Notes: generated from the sequence alone by a model not told the origin. Positions 51,428 to 60,765 are shown, counted from the first letter of the stretch. The stretch: DNA of 64,000 nucleotides from JARDZU01 sp963730285 (GCA_963730285.1 CAVSQY010000014.1:87255-151254); one strand, 5' to 3'. Program-made: numbers and translations.

Positions 51428-52263
51428 CCCGGGCGCGCCGGGCTGTCGCCATGGTCACGGCCACTCTGGCCATGGTATTGCTCGGATTCGTGGTGGCGGC
51501 TGCTTCGCGCTCGCTGCCCGGGACGGATGGCGACGAGCCCTGGATCGACTTTCGCCTGAGGGCCGACATCGATATGAGCGAGATCCTGGCGTGGGTGATC
51601 CTCGCTCTGGCCCTGATTGGAGCGGTCCTCTTCGCTTTGGGTCTTCGCCAGGTGAAGCCGCGCGAAGATCCACGGCGACGGAACATGCTGGGATTGCTGA
51701 TCGCACTGGCCCTGTTTGTCGTCGCCTACCGATTTCTCCGCCCGGCAGCGCAGGCATTCTTCTCTGAATCGGCGTCCAGCGGCCAGGACGCCGTAGGTGA
51801 TGCAGCAAGCTCCACGAGCAGCGCCGGGGGGGCTTGGCTCTTCGCGGTCCTCCTCGCCGCGGTCATCGCTGTCGTATTGACCAGGATCGGTTTGTCGATC
51901 CGCACGGTGCCTGCTCCCTTCTTCTCTGGTGACGTGGGGGAGATGCTCCCCATGGCGCCGTCGCCGACCTGGCAACCGCCGACAACGCGGATGCTCGGAC
52001 AGGACCCCAGGGCCCGGATCCTGCATTCCTATGGGGAATTCGAACAAAGCCTCGCCTCACACGGGAAACCACGTCTCGAGACCGAGACCGAGACCAACCA
52101 CGTCCGACGCGCGTCGCGGTCGTGGCGTTTCGACAAGAGCCATCTCGACCGATTGCTGCGGCACCAGCTGGCCGCCCGATTTGGCCCAATCGAACCCATT
52201 GAGGGTGACGCTTCGGAGGCCGAGGAGTCGTCCCGGCGGCTGATCGAGGAGCTGGGCGATTGA
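51424..52263 (+). CDS. DUF4129-domain membrane protein
   Basis: The 279-residue protein has three membrane helices (about residues 8-27, 52-75, 82-103 and a further one near 140-158) and a C-terminal DUF4129-like region (RILHSYGEFEQSLASHGKPR, LETETETNHVRRAS, HLDRLLRHQLAARFGP). DUF4129 typically accompanies MoxR-DUF58 pairs and TgpA transglutaminase genes in actinobacteria. Starts inside the HAD stop. Function unknown. Confidence 0.82.
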   Translation: MTRARRAVAMVTATLAMVLLGFVVAAASRSLPGTDGDEPWIDFRLRADIDMSEILAWVILALALIGAVLFALGLRQVKPREDPRRRNMLGLLIALALFVVAYRFLRPAAQAFFSESASSGQDAVGDAASSTSSAGGAWLFAVLLAAVIAVVLTRIGLSIRTVPAPFFSGDVGEMLPMAPSPTWQPPTTRMLGQDPRARILHSYGEFEQSLASHGKPRLETETETNHVRRASRSWRFDKSHLDRLLRHQLAARFGPIEPIEGDASEAEESSRRLIEELGD

Positions 52264-52718
52264 GCCGGCTCTTGATGCGGGCGGTCCTGGTCGCAACGGT
52301 GACCGCCCTGGCTCTCTCGCAATTTCAAAGGGAGCCCGAGTTGTTGGTGTGGGAGGCCCTGTTGCTGATCGTGGTGATCATGGAGATGCGTGCTATTCCC
52401 ACCGCTCCTCCAACCGAGACAGCGCTTCTGTTTCACATATCGGAGAAGAAAGCTGCCCGCCTGCCCAAGGGTGTTGCCTCGACCGAATTGATGGTGCTGG
52501 ACGCCACGGGTGGCTTTCTCAGCCCGGAGCGCCGCCTACGACCGGTCCTGACGCGGATTGCGGCGCACCGATTGGAGCGAAGGGGCATCTCCATGACTGC
52601 GCCTGAGGCCTCGGCCGCACTGGGAGAAGGGGAGTGGGCCTGGCTCGTCACCCCGGCCACAGAACCGGTCGATCCCGGCCTCTTGGAGAGGGTCGTGGCC
52701 GGTCTGGAGGAGTTGTGA
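52260..52718 (+). CDS. Small membrane-linked hypothetical protein in MoxR operon
   Basis: The 152-residue protein begins with a likely TTG at 52260 overlapping the previous stop (or ATG 52275). It has two hydrophobic segments at about residues 5-20 and 28-45, then a soluble part (LFHISEKKAARLPKGVASTE, LRPVLTRIAAHRLERRGISM). It is followed by the MoxR gene with 4-nt overlap. It sits where many actinobacterial MoxR loci have a hypothetical gene; function unknown. Confidence 0.75.
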   Translation: MSRLLMRAVLVATVTALALSQFQREPELLVWEALLLIVVIMEMRAIPTAPPTETALLFHISEKKAARLPKGVASTELMVLDATGGFLSPERRLRPVLTRIAAHRLERRGISMTAPEASAALGEGEWAWLVTPATEPVDPGLLERVVAGLEEL

Positions 52719-53698
52719 GCCCGACATCGCTCGACGTGCCCGGGGTTGGCGCTCTCTCAGCGACCTTGCTCGACGAGGTGGAGAAGGCGGTCATTGGCAA
52801 GCGTCGGGAGCTCGAGCTGGTGCTGACTGCGCTGTTGGCCAATGGGCACGTCCTGATCGAGGACTTCCCGGGCCTGGCCAAGACACTGCTCGCCCGCTCA
52901 TTTGCCGCGGCAGCCGGGCTCGACTTCAACCGGGTTCAATTCACCCCGGACCTGATGCCTATGGACATCACAGGATCTCTGATCTTCGATCCCGAGAATG
53001 GGCGACCAGAGTTTCGACCGGGCCCCGTTTTCTCCAATTTGCTGCTGGCCGATGAGATCAACCGGGCACCGGCCAAGACCCAGGCCGCCTTGCTCGAGGC
53101 AATGCAGGAGCGACAGGTGACTTCGGACGGTGTGACCCGGCCCCTCGGGCCACCGTTCCTCGTCATAGCCACTCAAAACCCGATCGAGTTCGAGGGCACC
53201 TACCCCTTGCCCGAGGCGCAGGTGGATCGATTCCTGGTGCGTTCCCGTCTCGGGTACCCGAGTCGGCAGTCCGAGTGGGAGGTGCTCCACCGGCGGGCAT
53301 TGCGCGGAGCGGATGAGGTGGACCTCGACGTGGTGATAGATCGCGAGACGCTGCTTTCGATGCAGGCATTGGTGGAGACCGTCCATGTCTCGGAGTCGGT
53401 CGGCAAGTACATGGTCGATCTGGTTGCAGCCACCAGGGAGTCCAGCCGGGTGAGAGTGGGGTCGAGCCCCCGGGGATCGCTGGCACTGATGAAGCTCTCC
53501 CGGGCCCGGGCGGCGATGGCAGGCCGATCCTTTGTGCTGCCCGACGACGTGCAGGAGATCGCGGTGGCGGCTCTGGCCCACCGCCTGATCCTCCGTCCCG
53601 AGTTCTGGGCACAGGATCTCAGCGAGGAGCACGTGATCGAAGAATGTCTGGATCACGTGCCGACGCCACCTTCCCAACCCACCGATCACATGCCGTGA
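52715..53698 (+). CDS. MoxR-family AAA+ ATPase
   Basis: The 327-residue protein starts with GTG inside the previous stop codon. MoxR motifs: VIGKRRELELVLTALLANGH, Walker A region EDFPGLAKTLLARSFA, Walker B LLLADEINRAPAKTQAALLE, sensor I FLVIATQNPIEFEGTYPLPE, arginine-rich sensor region. MoxR ATPases act as chaperones for metal insertion or complex assembly, often with a vWA protein and DUF58. Overlaps the DUF58 gene by 4 nt. Confidence 0.95.
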   Translation: MSPTSLDVPGVGALSATLLDEVEKAVIGKRRELELVLTALLANGHVLIEDFPGLAKTLLARSFAAAAGLDFNRVQFTPDLMPMDITGSLIFDPENGRPEFRPGPVFSNLLLADEINRAPAKTQAALLEAMQERQVTSDGVTRPLGPPFLVIATQNPIEFEGTYPLPEAQVDRFLVRSRLGYPSRQSEWEVLHRRALRGADEVDLDVVIDRETLLSMQALVETVHVSESVGKYMVDLVAATRESSRVRVGSSPRGSLALMKLSRARAAMAGRSFVLPDDVQEIAVAALAHRLILRPEFWAQDLSEEHVIEECLDHVPTPPSQPTDHMP

Positions 53699-54978
53699 GC
53701 GGGAGGCCGAGCCCGAAGCTGAGGGCCTATGTCACTGGAGGCATCGTGGGGTTGGCGGCCGCCCTCGCCATTGGGGACCCTGCTCCGGCGATCATTGGCT
53801 CTCTGCTCCTGGCGCTCGCGATGATCGGTCTCGCCGGGGGAGACCCCATAACAGTTGTCGTCACCCTCGACCAGGTCCCGACATCCGCCGTGGAGGGTGA
53901 GGAATTTCGCTTCACGATGCGGATCGTGGCCGAGCGGCCGGCGGGGAGGCTCGATGTCGACCTTGGCTGTCGCGGAATCGAGATCATCGAGGTGGCCGGT
54001 GGCCATCGACTCGACGGGACCACGGTCGGTCTGGGCCCTGTGAGCACGACGAGGGACCTCGAATTGATCGCGGTGGCCACCAGTTGGGGGCGCGCATCGA
54101 TTGGCCCGGTGGTGGTCTCGTCCGAATCCCCGCTCGGGATGTTCGAGGTCAGCTCCCGAAGTGGCCGTCGCGAGCAGATGGTCGTCGTGCCTGAAGAAAC
54201 GGTCATCCGTGCGCTGATGTCGCCGATCGAGACCAACCTCCATGTGGGTGACCTGGTTTCGAGTCGCCGGGGCATCGGCTCGGAGTTCGCCGATCTTCGG
54301 CCGTTCCAGGCCGGCGACGATCCGCGGGCAGTGAATTGGCGGGTGTCGTCGAGGGCCGGGGAGATGTGGGTCAACGAACGACACCCCGAGCGGAATGGTG
54401 ATGTGGTTCTCCTGATCGATGCCCAGGTGGAGGCAGGGACCGGCTTGGAGCCGTTGGTGGATCGATCGGTGCGGATGGCGGCAGCCCTTCTCCAGGCCCA
54501 TGGCAGACGTCATCATCGATTGGGGCTGATAACGCTGGACGGGTTGTGCCGCTGGGTTTACCCCGGGATGGGAGAGTCGCACCGAAGAAGGCTGATGGAA
54601 CAGCTCATGGGGGTGGTCCCGGGGGAGGTGATCTGGGAAGCTGCCCAGAGGGCCGTCATCCGGGCGGCGCGCCGCCCTTCGATGGTCATTGTGCTCACCC
54701 CACTGCGCGATCCCGAGATGGCCGCCTTGATTCACGGGATCCGCCGGGTCGGCGTCGATGTTTCAGTCGTGGAGACGGACTTCGAGGCGCTGCTTCCGGA
54801 GGTGACCGGGGCCCTCCGGTCGCTGGGCCGGCGAATCTGGGAGATGGAACGTGAGAGGCTGCGCGACCGGCTCGTCTCGGAGGGCGTGCCCATTGTCCGG
54901 TGGCGATATCCAGAGCCTCCCGATGTCCCCCTGGCCGCATTGAGTCAATGGAGGGCCGCATGGCGACGGCTCGGCTGA
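53695..54978 (+). CDS. DUF58-domain protein
   Basis: The 427-residue protein has two N-terminal helices (about residues 12-50), an extracytoplasmic-like beta region and the DUF58 motif (ADLRPFQAGDDPRAVNWRVS, then RNGDVVLLIDAQVEAGTG) which begins a vWA-like fold. DUF58 proteins are encoded next to MoxR almost universally. The pair probably takes part in envelope or cofactor maturation. Starts GTG 53695. Confidence 0.92.
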   Translation: MSGRPSPKLRAYVTGGIVGLAAALAIGDPAPAIIGSLLLALAMIGLAGGDPITVVVTLDQVPTSAVEGEEFRFTMRIVAERPAGRLDVDLGCRGIEIIEVAGGHRLDGTTVGLGPVSTTRDLELIAVATSWGRASIGPVVVSSESPLGMFEVSSRSGRREQMVVVPEETVIRALMSPIETNLHVGDLVSSRRGIGSEFADLRPFQAGDDPRAVNWRVSSRAGEMWVNERHPERNGDVVLLIDAQVEAGTGLEPLVDRSVRMAAALLQAHGRRHHRLGLITLDGLCRWVYPGMGESHRRRLMEQLMGVVPGEVIWEAAQRAVIRAARRPSMVIVLTPLRDPEMAALIHGIRRVGVDVSVVETDFEALLPEVTGALRSLGRRIWEMERERLRDRLVSEGVPIVRWRYPEPPDVPLAALSQWRAAWRRLG

Positions 54979-55463
54979 CCGCCCTGGCATCGGTGGTCCT
55001 CGCTGCGGGATTGGCGCTCACCGTCCCCTCCGCCCAGGGAGCTGGGATCGCAACGCTTCTCTCGTGGGCCGGGGTCGGTGTGCTGTTGATGGGCCTCCTC
55101 TTTGGGTATCGGGGTGCCGTGACCGCAGCGGCCGTCGCTTTCGTGATCAGAGTCGCGGTCACGTCGACGCTGGCGACGGAGGGCAGGCTTGCACTGTGGG
55201 CCTATGCGATGGCTCTCGTGCTCGTCATCGAGCTGGCCAGTGCCTCGTTCACCTTTCGCACTCGTGCCGGCGAGCCTTGGTGGGTGCTGGGTCGGGCTCT
55301 GCTCGTTTCGGTTCTGGTCGCCCTTGGTGTTCAGGTGATGGAGCTTCTGTCGAACGGGGCCCAGGCCGGCGGCATTCTGGTGCGTGCCGCGGGTATTGCG
55401 GCTGTCGTGCTGGCGGCGGGGTGGGTCGGTCGCACCTGGCGACGGACCGGTCTCAGCGGCTGA
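54960..55463 (+). CDS. Five-helix membrane protein at end of MoxR operon
   Basis: The 167-residue protein has five hydrophobic segments (e.g. ALASVVLAAGLALTVPSAQG, VGVLLMGLLFGYRGAVTAA, YAMALVLVIELASASFTFRT, LGRALLVSVLVALGVQVMEL). The ATG at 54960 has GGAGGG 6 nt upstream and overlaps the DUF58 gene by 19 nt. A TgpA transglutaminase usually follows DUF58 in related loci; this small protein has no such domain. Convergent with glpX. Confidence 0.75.
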   Translation: MATARLTALASVVLAAGLALTVPSAQGAGIATLLSWAGVGVLLMGLLFGYRGAVTAAAVAFVIRVAVTSTLATEGRLALWAYAMALVLVIELASASFTFRTRAGEPWWVLGRALLVSVLVALGVQVMELLSNGAQAGGILVRAAGIAAVVLAAGWVGRTWRRTGLSG

Positions 55464-55482
55464 AAGACCGTGCTCACGGGAG

Positions 55483-56475
55483 TCAGTCGAGGGTCTGGGC
55501 CGAGATCTCGCGGAGCCGGGCGAGGTGGTGATGAGCTTCCATGACCCGCACCGAGCCGGTCTTGGACCGCATGATCACCGAGTGAGTGACCACCTCGTCG
55601 TCGCGGCGGAACTCGACGGCGGGCAGGAACTCACCACCGGTCACGCCAGTCGCGGCGAAGAAGACGTTTCTCGACGACACCAAGTCTGTGGTGGTCATCA
55701 CGGCGTCGAGATCGAGACCCTCTTCGATGCCGCGTCTGCGCTCCGAATCGTCTCGTGGCCACAGCCTGCATTGGATCTCCCCGCCGGTGCAGCAGAGCGC
55801 CGCGGCTGCGATCACGGCCTCGGGAGAGCCCCCGATGCCGAGGAGGATGTCCGCCGCCGTCTCGTCTTGGGCGGTTGAGATGGCCCCCGCCACGTCGCCG
55901 TCCCTGATGAGTGAGATACGGGCCCCGACGGAGCGAACCTCGTCGACGAAGCGCTGATTGCGTGGGCGATCGAGTATGAGCACCCTCAGATCATTGAGAT
56001 CCTTGTGCTTCGCCTTCGCCACCCGGCGGAGGTTGTGCACGACGGGCGCCTCGAGATCGATGACGCCGGCCGCTTCCGGCCCTACGGCGATCTTGTCCAT
56101 GTAGACCAGTGAACCGGGTGCGTACATCGTCCCGCGTCCCTCAGCGAGGGCGATGACCGCGATTGCCCCGGGGATGCCGGAGGCGGTCAGGGTGGTGCCG
56201 TCGACGGGGTCGACGGCCACATCGACAACCGTCCCCTGCCCGGTGCCAACACGCTCCCCGTTGAAGAGCATCGGGGCATTGTCCTTCTCGCCCTCCCCGA
56301 TAACGACCAAGCCGTCGATGTCGAGAGTGGACAGGTGGAGTCGCATGCCGTCCACGGCTGCCTGATCGGCTGCCTCCTTGTCGCCCCTGCCCAGCCAGCG
56401 AGCAGCGCCCATGGCTGCGGTCTCGGTGACTCGGACCAGGTCAAGCCCGAGATTTCGCTCGACCGGCTCGACCAT
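55483..56475 (-). CDS. glpX: Class II fructose-1,6-bisphosphatase
   Basis: The 330-residue protein matches GlpX: RNLGLDLVRVTETAAMGAAR, VIGEGEKDNAPMLFNGERVG, VAVDPVDGTTLTASGIPGAI (metal-binding Asp-x-x-Asp-Gly-Thr-Thr), ILDRPRNQRFV, GGSPEAVIAAAALCCTGGEI. Hydrolyses fructose-1,6-bisphosphate in gluconeogenesis. ATG shares its A with the thiolase stop codon (TGATG), so the two are translationally coupled. Confidence 0.95.
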   Translation of the reverse strand: MVEPVERNLGLDLVRVTETAAMGAARWLGRGDKEAADQAAVDGMRLHLSTLDIDGLVVIGEGEKDNAPMLFNGERVGTGQGTVVDVAVDPVDGTTLTASGIPGAIAVIALAEGRGTMYAPGSLVYMDKIAVGPEAAGVIDLEAPVVHNLRRVAKAKHKDLNDLRVLILDRPRNQRFVDEVRSVGARISLIRDGDVAGAISTAQDETAADILLGIGGSPEAVIAAAALCCTGGEIQCRLWPRDDSERRRGIEEGLDLDAVMTTTDLVSSRNVFFAATGVTGGEFLPAVEFRRDDEVVTHSVIMRSKTGSVRVMEAHHHLARLREISAQTLD

Positions 56476-57659
56476 CAGCCGGCCACCTTGACGATGATCG
56501 CATCTCCCTGGCCGCCGCCGCCACAAAGGGTCGCCGCTCCGATTCCGCCACCCCGGCCGATCAACGCGTTGACCAGCGTGACGACGAGTCGGGCGCCGGT
56601 GGCGCCCAGCGGATGGCCGAGGGCCACAGCACCACCGTTCACATTGACCTTCGACTCGGGCAGCTCGAGCGAACGTGTGGACCAAAGCGACACCGCGGCG
56701 AATGCCTCATTGATCTCGACCAGGTCGAGATCGGACGCCTCCAACCCGGCCTTCTTCAAGGCAACCGCCAGGGCCTCGGCGGGTCGCTCGTGGAGGGTGG
56801 CGTCGACTCCCCCTATCTGACCGTAGGCAAGGATTTCGGCGACGATCGGCGCCCCCGACGCCTGGGCAGCCTCCTTGTCGGCGACCAGGACGGCCGCCGC
56901 CCCATCCGATATCTGGGAGGCATTGCCCGCCGTGATCGTCCCGCCGCCCACGAATGCCGGAGCCAACTTGGAAAGCGATGCGGTCGTGGAATCGGCCCGT
57001 ATCCCCTCGTCGCTTTCGACCACGACTGGCTCACCTTTCCGCTGGGGAACCTCGACCGGGACGATCTCACGGGCAAACGTCCCATTGGCCGCCGCGGCCG
57101 CCGCGCGCTCGTGGCTTCGGGCGGACCACTCGTCCTGCTCGCGTCGTCCTATGCCGAGACGCTCGTTCTTGTGATCGGAGGACTCACCCATGGTGCAATG
57201 GTCGATGGCACAGAAGAGCCCGTCGTGCTGCATCACGTCGATGAGAGTGGCGTCGCCGATGCGAACACCCCAACGGAGCTCGCCGACCACATGGGGCGCA
57301 TTCGACATGCTTTCCATGCCGCCTGCCATCACGAACTTGGCATCGCCCACTCTGACTGCTCGAGCGGCGAGCCCGATGGCGGACATGCCGGAGAGACAGA
57401 CCTTGTTGATCGTCGTGGCGGGGATCGTCATGGGCAGACCACCCTGGAGCGCTGCCTGGCGGGAGGTGATCTGGCCTTCACCTGCCTGCAGCACATGACC
57501 GAACAGGATCTCGTCCACCGTGGCCGGCTCGACACCACTTCGCTCCATCACCGCGGCGATGGCGGCTCCGCCGAGGTCGACCGAACGCAAGCCACTCAGT
57601 GCCCCGCCGTACCTCCCGATGGGGGTCCGGGCCATGCCGGCTATGACCGGATTGCTCAT
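56475..57659 (-). CDS. Acetyl-CoA C-acetyltransferase (thiolase)
   Basis: The 394-residue protein begins MSNPVIAGMARTPIGRYGGA. Catalytic residues: Cys in TTINKVCLSGMSAIGLAAR (about 92), His in NVNGGAVALGHPLGATGARL and Cys in AATLCGGGGQGDA. It can condense acetyl-CoA or cleave 3-oxoacyl-CoA. The ATG 57659 is used; earlier starts fall in non-coding sequence. Coupled with glpX, divergent from methylmalonyl-CoA epimerase. Confidence 0.95.
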   Translation of the reverse strand: MSNPVIAGMARTPIGRYGGALSGLRSVDLGGAAIAAVMERSGVEPATVDEILFGHVLQAGEGQITSRQAALQGGLPMTIPATTINKVCLSGMSAIGLAARAVRVGDAKFVMAGGMESMSNAPHVVGELRWGVRIGDATLIDVMQHDGLFCAIDHCTMGESSDHKNERLGIGRREQDEWSARSHERAAAAAANGTFAREIVPVEVPQRKGEPVVVESDEGIRADSTTASLSKLAPAFVGGGTITAGNASQISDGAAAVLVADKEAAQASGAPIVAEILAYGQIGGVDATLHERPAEALAVALKKAGLEASDLDLVEINEAFAAVSLWSTRSLELPESKVNVNGGAVALGHPLGATGARLVVTLVNALIGRGGGIGAATLCGGGGQGDAIIVKVAG

Positions 57660-57699
57660 ACTCGAGAAAACCTCATGTATCGAATGGTACCGGTGCTTG

Positions 57700-57729
57700 C
57701 TGACACCGCTATCTCTGCTCAAATACCCT
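57700..57729 (+). promoter_or_regulatory. Promoter of leaderless methylmalonyl-CoA epimerase gene
   Basis: CTGACA (57700-57705) and TACCCT (57724-57729) are 18 nt apart. The -10 ends 7 nt before the GTG at 57737, so transcription should begin at the start codon. Confidence 0.65.
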
Positions 57730-57736
57730 GCATCTG

Positions 57737-58147
57737 GTGAAACTCCTCAATCTCGACCATGTCGCCATCGCGGTCCATGACCTCGACCAGGCCCTGGCCG
57801 GCTATCACAGCCGTTACGGGGTGGAGCCGTTGTATCGGGAGATCGTGGAGAGCCAGGGTGTCGAGGAGGCGATGATCCCTCTGGGCGGCTCGTTCATCCA
57901 GCTGGTCCGGCCTTTGGGCGAGGAGACACCGGTTGGGCGATTCCTGGCCCGCCATGGGGAGGGGCTGCATCATGTCGCATATCTGGTCGCCTCGATCGAG
58001 CAGGCGTTGGCACATCTCCGAGACAGTGGTGCTCGGCTCATCGACGAGGAGCCCCGCGTGGGTGGCAGAGGAACGCGAATCGCCTTTGTCCACCCCGACG
58101 ACCTTGGTGGTACCTTGATCGAGCTCGTGGAGAAGTCGAATGGTTGA
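57737..58147 (+). CDS. mce: Methylmalonyl-CoA epimerase
   Basis: The 136-residue VOC protein has LLNLDHVAIAVHDLDQALAG (metal His), GGSFIQLVRP, EGLHHVAYLVASIEQALAH (second His), GGTLIELVEK (Glu). It interconverts (S)- and (R)-methylmalonyl-CoA in propionyl-CoA use. Leaderless GTG start. Overlaps the carboxylase epsilon gene by 8 nt. Confidence 0.92.
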   Translation: MKLLNLDHVAIAVHDLDQALAGYHSRYGVEPLYREIVESQGVEEAMIPLGGSFIQLVRPLGEETPVGRFLARHGEGLHHVAYLVASIEQALAHLRDSGARLIDEEPRVGGRGTRIAFVHPDDLGGTLIELVEKSNG

Positions 58148-58340
58148 TGCGATCGAGATCAAGGGTGGTGCCGGGGAGTTCGAGGCTGCGGTGATCGCCG
58201 TGGTGCTCGACCGCATTGCCGAGGAGGAGCGAGCCGCTCGCCAGGGCAGCCGGAACGAATCGCGTTCACTGTCGCCGTGGGTCCTCTCCGCCTACCCCGA
58301 GGAGCCGACCTTGCCGACCGAGATCGTCAAACCCGTCTGA
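58140..58340 (+). CDS. Acyl-CoA carboxylase epsilon subunit
   Basis: The 66-residue protein IEIKGGAGEFEAAVIAVVLD then RIAEEERAARQG is the size and character of AccE/PccE subunits that stimulate actinobacterial acetyl/propionyl-CoA carboxylases; the end SPWVLSAYPEE is less typical but plausible. It overlaps the epimerase gene, consistent with propionyl-CoA to methylmalonyl-CoA metabolism. No beta or alpha subunit is in the window. Confidence 0.7.
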   Translation: MVDAIEIKGGAGEFEAAVIAVVLDRIAEEERAARQGSRNESRSLSPWVLSAYPEEPTLPTEIVKPV

Positions 58341-58345
58341 TCCCT

Positions 58346-59884
58346 TCAGTCCGACCGATTCCTTGCGAACAGGTCCGTGAGTTCGGGAGCACGAAGCAGA
58401 AACGCCACCCCGAGGAAGGCTCCGATCGCGATCGCACCTCCCACGAGAGCGGCCAGCAACCCGGAGGCGATCCCCATCTCGTGCCCGAACATGAGGTTGA
58501 CCAGCGGGTAGGCCAACAGAGCGCCGACTGCCGCGGATGCGATGCCGCGGAGGAGTGACGGTGCCAATTGGCGCACCGCGGCCCAACCCGAGTCGCGGCC
58601 CCAGGCATATAGAAGTCCGAGCGAGTAGGCCACCATCACCAGCGTGGAGGCCAGGGCGAACCCCTTCACGCCCATGAGGCTGTGCAGCCCGAGCCATGTG
58701 GGAATGGCGACGAGGGTGCCGATCGTCCCGATCACCACCACCGTCCACATCCTCCGCTTGGCGTAGAAGTGGCGGGAGAGGATTTGGTGCAGGCCCCAGG
58801 CGGGGATGGAGAAGGCGTAGATGACCAGGAGCGACGCCACCAGGTCGGCATCGGCAGCGGTGAACTTGCCGTACTGGTAGAGCAGGCGCACGACCGGTCT
58901 GGCCAGCACCACCAAAGCCGCGGTGGCCCCGGCAGCGACGAAGACCGTGTTCCGGGCGGCGCGTGATGTTGTCCTGGCCAAGCCCTCGTTGTCGCCACCC
59001 GCGGCCAGGCGAGCCAGGAAGGGGTAGGCGGCGACACCAGCCGCCTGAGCGATGACCCCGATGGGAACCATGTTGATCTGGCGGGCAAAACTCAGGGCAG
59101 ATGTCGCGCCTTCCTCCAACTGGCCGAACCAACGGACGAATTGCTCGTCGAGGACCGCGACCGACTGACCCAGCATGAGGGGCAGCGCGAGCCAGAGATA
59201 CTCACGCACCGCCGAGTTTCCCCGCCGCACCTTGGTCAGCCAGGTGCCGGTGGCGCGGGCCCCCAGGTACTGGAGCCCGAAATTGCCGATAGCGGAGCCG
59301 GCCACCGCTCCCCAGAGGAAGGCCTCGGGGCTTGCGTCGCCCATCGCCGACCCGATCAGGCCACCGGCGATGATCCCGATGTTGTAGATGATCGGGGCGA
59401 GGGCGGGGATGGCGAATCGTCGATGGGTGTATTGGACGGCGATGAGCAGCGCACCCGTGACCAGGAACACCTGCGCCGGGAGGACGAGTCGCGTGAGGTA
59501 GACGAGGCGGTCGTGGTCGGCCACCTTGGGGAAGATCAGCGAGACGAGCGGGTCGGCCGCCAGCCACATGACCGCGGTGATCCCGAGGACCGACCACCCA
59601 ACGAAGCGGAAGACCGAGGTGAAGGCCTCACTGGCTCGCTGGTCGTCCTTTCTCTCCAGATGGCGGCTGAGAATGGGTATCAGTGTGATGGTGAGGTAGG
59701 CCCCGGCCAAGAGATAATTGAGAAAGTCGGGAATGGCGAAGGCATCCCGATAGAGATCGCCACTGGTGTTGAGGCCGATCAGCGACGCCAGCAGCGCCTC
59801 TCGCCCCAGTCCGAGGAGTCGGGAGAGGAGCACACTGGCCGAGACAACACCTGCAGCCGCGCCCATCCGCAGAGGGCGGCTCAT
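58346..59884 (-). CDS. murJ: Lipid II flippase MurJ
   Basis: The 512-residue protein has about fourteen helices and the MurJ/MviN motif set: VVSASVLLSRLLGLGREALL, RDAFAIPDFLNYLLAGAYLT, IPILSRHLERKDDQRASEAF, and the conserved central region. It flips lipid II for peptidoglycan synthesis. ATG overlaps the stop of the PHP gene by 4 nt. Ends 5 nt from the carboxylase epsilon stop, convergent. Confidence 0.93.
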   Translation of the reverse strand: MSRPLRMGAAAGVVSASVLLSRLLGLGREALLASLIGLNTSGDLYRDAFAIPDFLNYLLAGAYLTITLIPILSRHLERKDDQRASEAFTSVFRFVGWSVLGITAVMWLAADPLVSLIFPKVADHDRLVYLTRLVLPAQVFLVTGALLIAVQYTHRRFAIPALAPIIYNIGIIAGGLIGSAMGDASPEAFLWGAVAGSAIGNFGLQYLGARATGTWLTKVRRGNSAVREYLWLALPLMLGQSVAVLDEQFVRWFGQLEEGATSALSFARQINMVPIGVIAQAAGVAAYPFLARLAAGGDNEGLARTTSRAARNTVFVAAGATAALVVLARPVVRLLYQYGKFTAADADLVASLLVIYAFSIPAWGLHQILSRHFYAKRRMWTVVVIGTIGTLVAIPTWLGLHSLMGVKGFALASTLVMVAYSLGLLYAWGRDSGWAAVRQLAPSLLRGIASAAVGALLAYPLVNLMFGHEMGIASGLLAALVGGAIAIGAFLGVAFLLRAPELTDLFARNRSD

Positions 59885-60729
59885 GGTCGACCTGCGTGAG
59901 CTCTCAGCTCTTCGAGCACCTGCTCTCCGATCTCGAGGTCTCCGTACCCGATTCCGATCTCCAGGCCGGGCTTGTAGCTCCCGTGATAGTCACTGCCGCC
60001 GGACGGGACCAGATCGAAACGTCTGGCCAGGTACCCATATCCCTCACGCTCATGGCGCCGATAGCCGGCGTAAAGGGCCTCGAGCCCGATCAGGCCTGCC
60101 TCACAAAGGCGACGAAGCAGGGCTGCCATCTCCGGGGCCCGATTGATGCCAAGGGTATGGGGATGAGCCAGCACCGGCACGGCTCCTGCTTCCCTGGCCA
60201 AGCCGATCGCCTCCTCGGGGCTCAGACGACTTCGGCCGACGTAGGCCGGGCATCCCGACCCGAGCCAGACTTCGAACGCCTCGTCGATCGAGCTCACGTA
60301 ACCCTTCCGGAGCATGACCGCGGCGATGTGAGGCCTGCCAACCGACCCGGAGCCTGCTTCCTCCTCCACCTCTTCGATCGTCATGTTCATCCTGTGAGCG
60401 TTCAGGAGGTCGACGATTGCCGAGTTTCGCACCGTGCGACCGTCCTGAAGGGAGCCCAACCGACTCTGGAGCATCCCATCGCCAGGCTCCAGCCACAGCA
60501 CCACCAGGTGCATTCCCCCACCCTGGTACTCGAGGGAGAGCTCGGTCCCCGATATGACCTCCACGCCGAGCTTTGAGGCAGCGCGGCGGGCCTCGCCCAA
60601 TCCCTCGAGGGTGTCGTGATCGGTGAGCGCGATGGCGCTCAGTCCTCGCCCTGCGGCCTTCGCGACGACTGCGCTCGGGCTCTCCGAGCCATCCGAGGCA
60701 CTGGAATGTGTGTGCAGGTCGACTGTCAT
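59881..60729 (-). CDS. PHP-domain phosphoesterase (RNase AM-like)
   Basis: The 282-residue protein has PHP motifs: VDLHTHSSASDGSESP (metal His pair), ALTDHDTLEGLGEAR, EVISGTELSLEYQGGG, VLAHPHTLG and PSGGSDYHGSYKPG. It is of the TrpH/YciV-like family (3',5'-nucleotide phosphatase or RNase AM). Start ATG 60729. In an operon with murJ. Confidence 0.9.
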   Translation of the reverse strand: MTVDLHTHSSASDGSESPSAVVAKAAGRGLSAIALTDHDTLEGLGEARRAASKLGVEVISGTELSLEYQGGGMHLVVLWLEPGDGMLQSRLGSLQDGRTVRNSAIVDLLNAHRMNMTIEEVEEEAGSGSVGRPHIAAVMLRKGYVSSIDEAFEVWLGSGCPAYVGRSRLSPEEAIGLAREAGAVPVLAHPHTLGINRAPEMAALLRRLCEAGLIGLEALYAGYRRHEREGYGYLARRFDLVPSGGSDYHGSYKPGLEIGIGYGDLEIGEQVLEELRAHAGRP

Positions 60730-60765
60730 TGGGCTCCTAACCCCTGATCTTGCCGCCTGCGAGTG

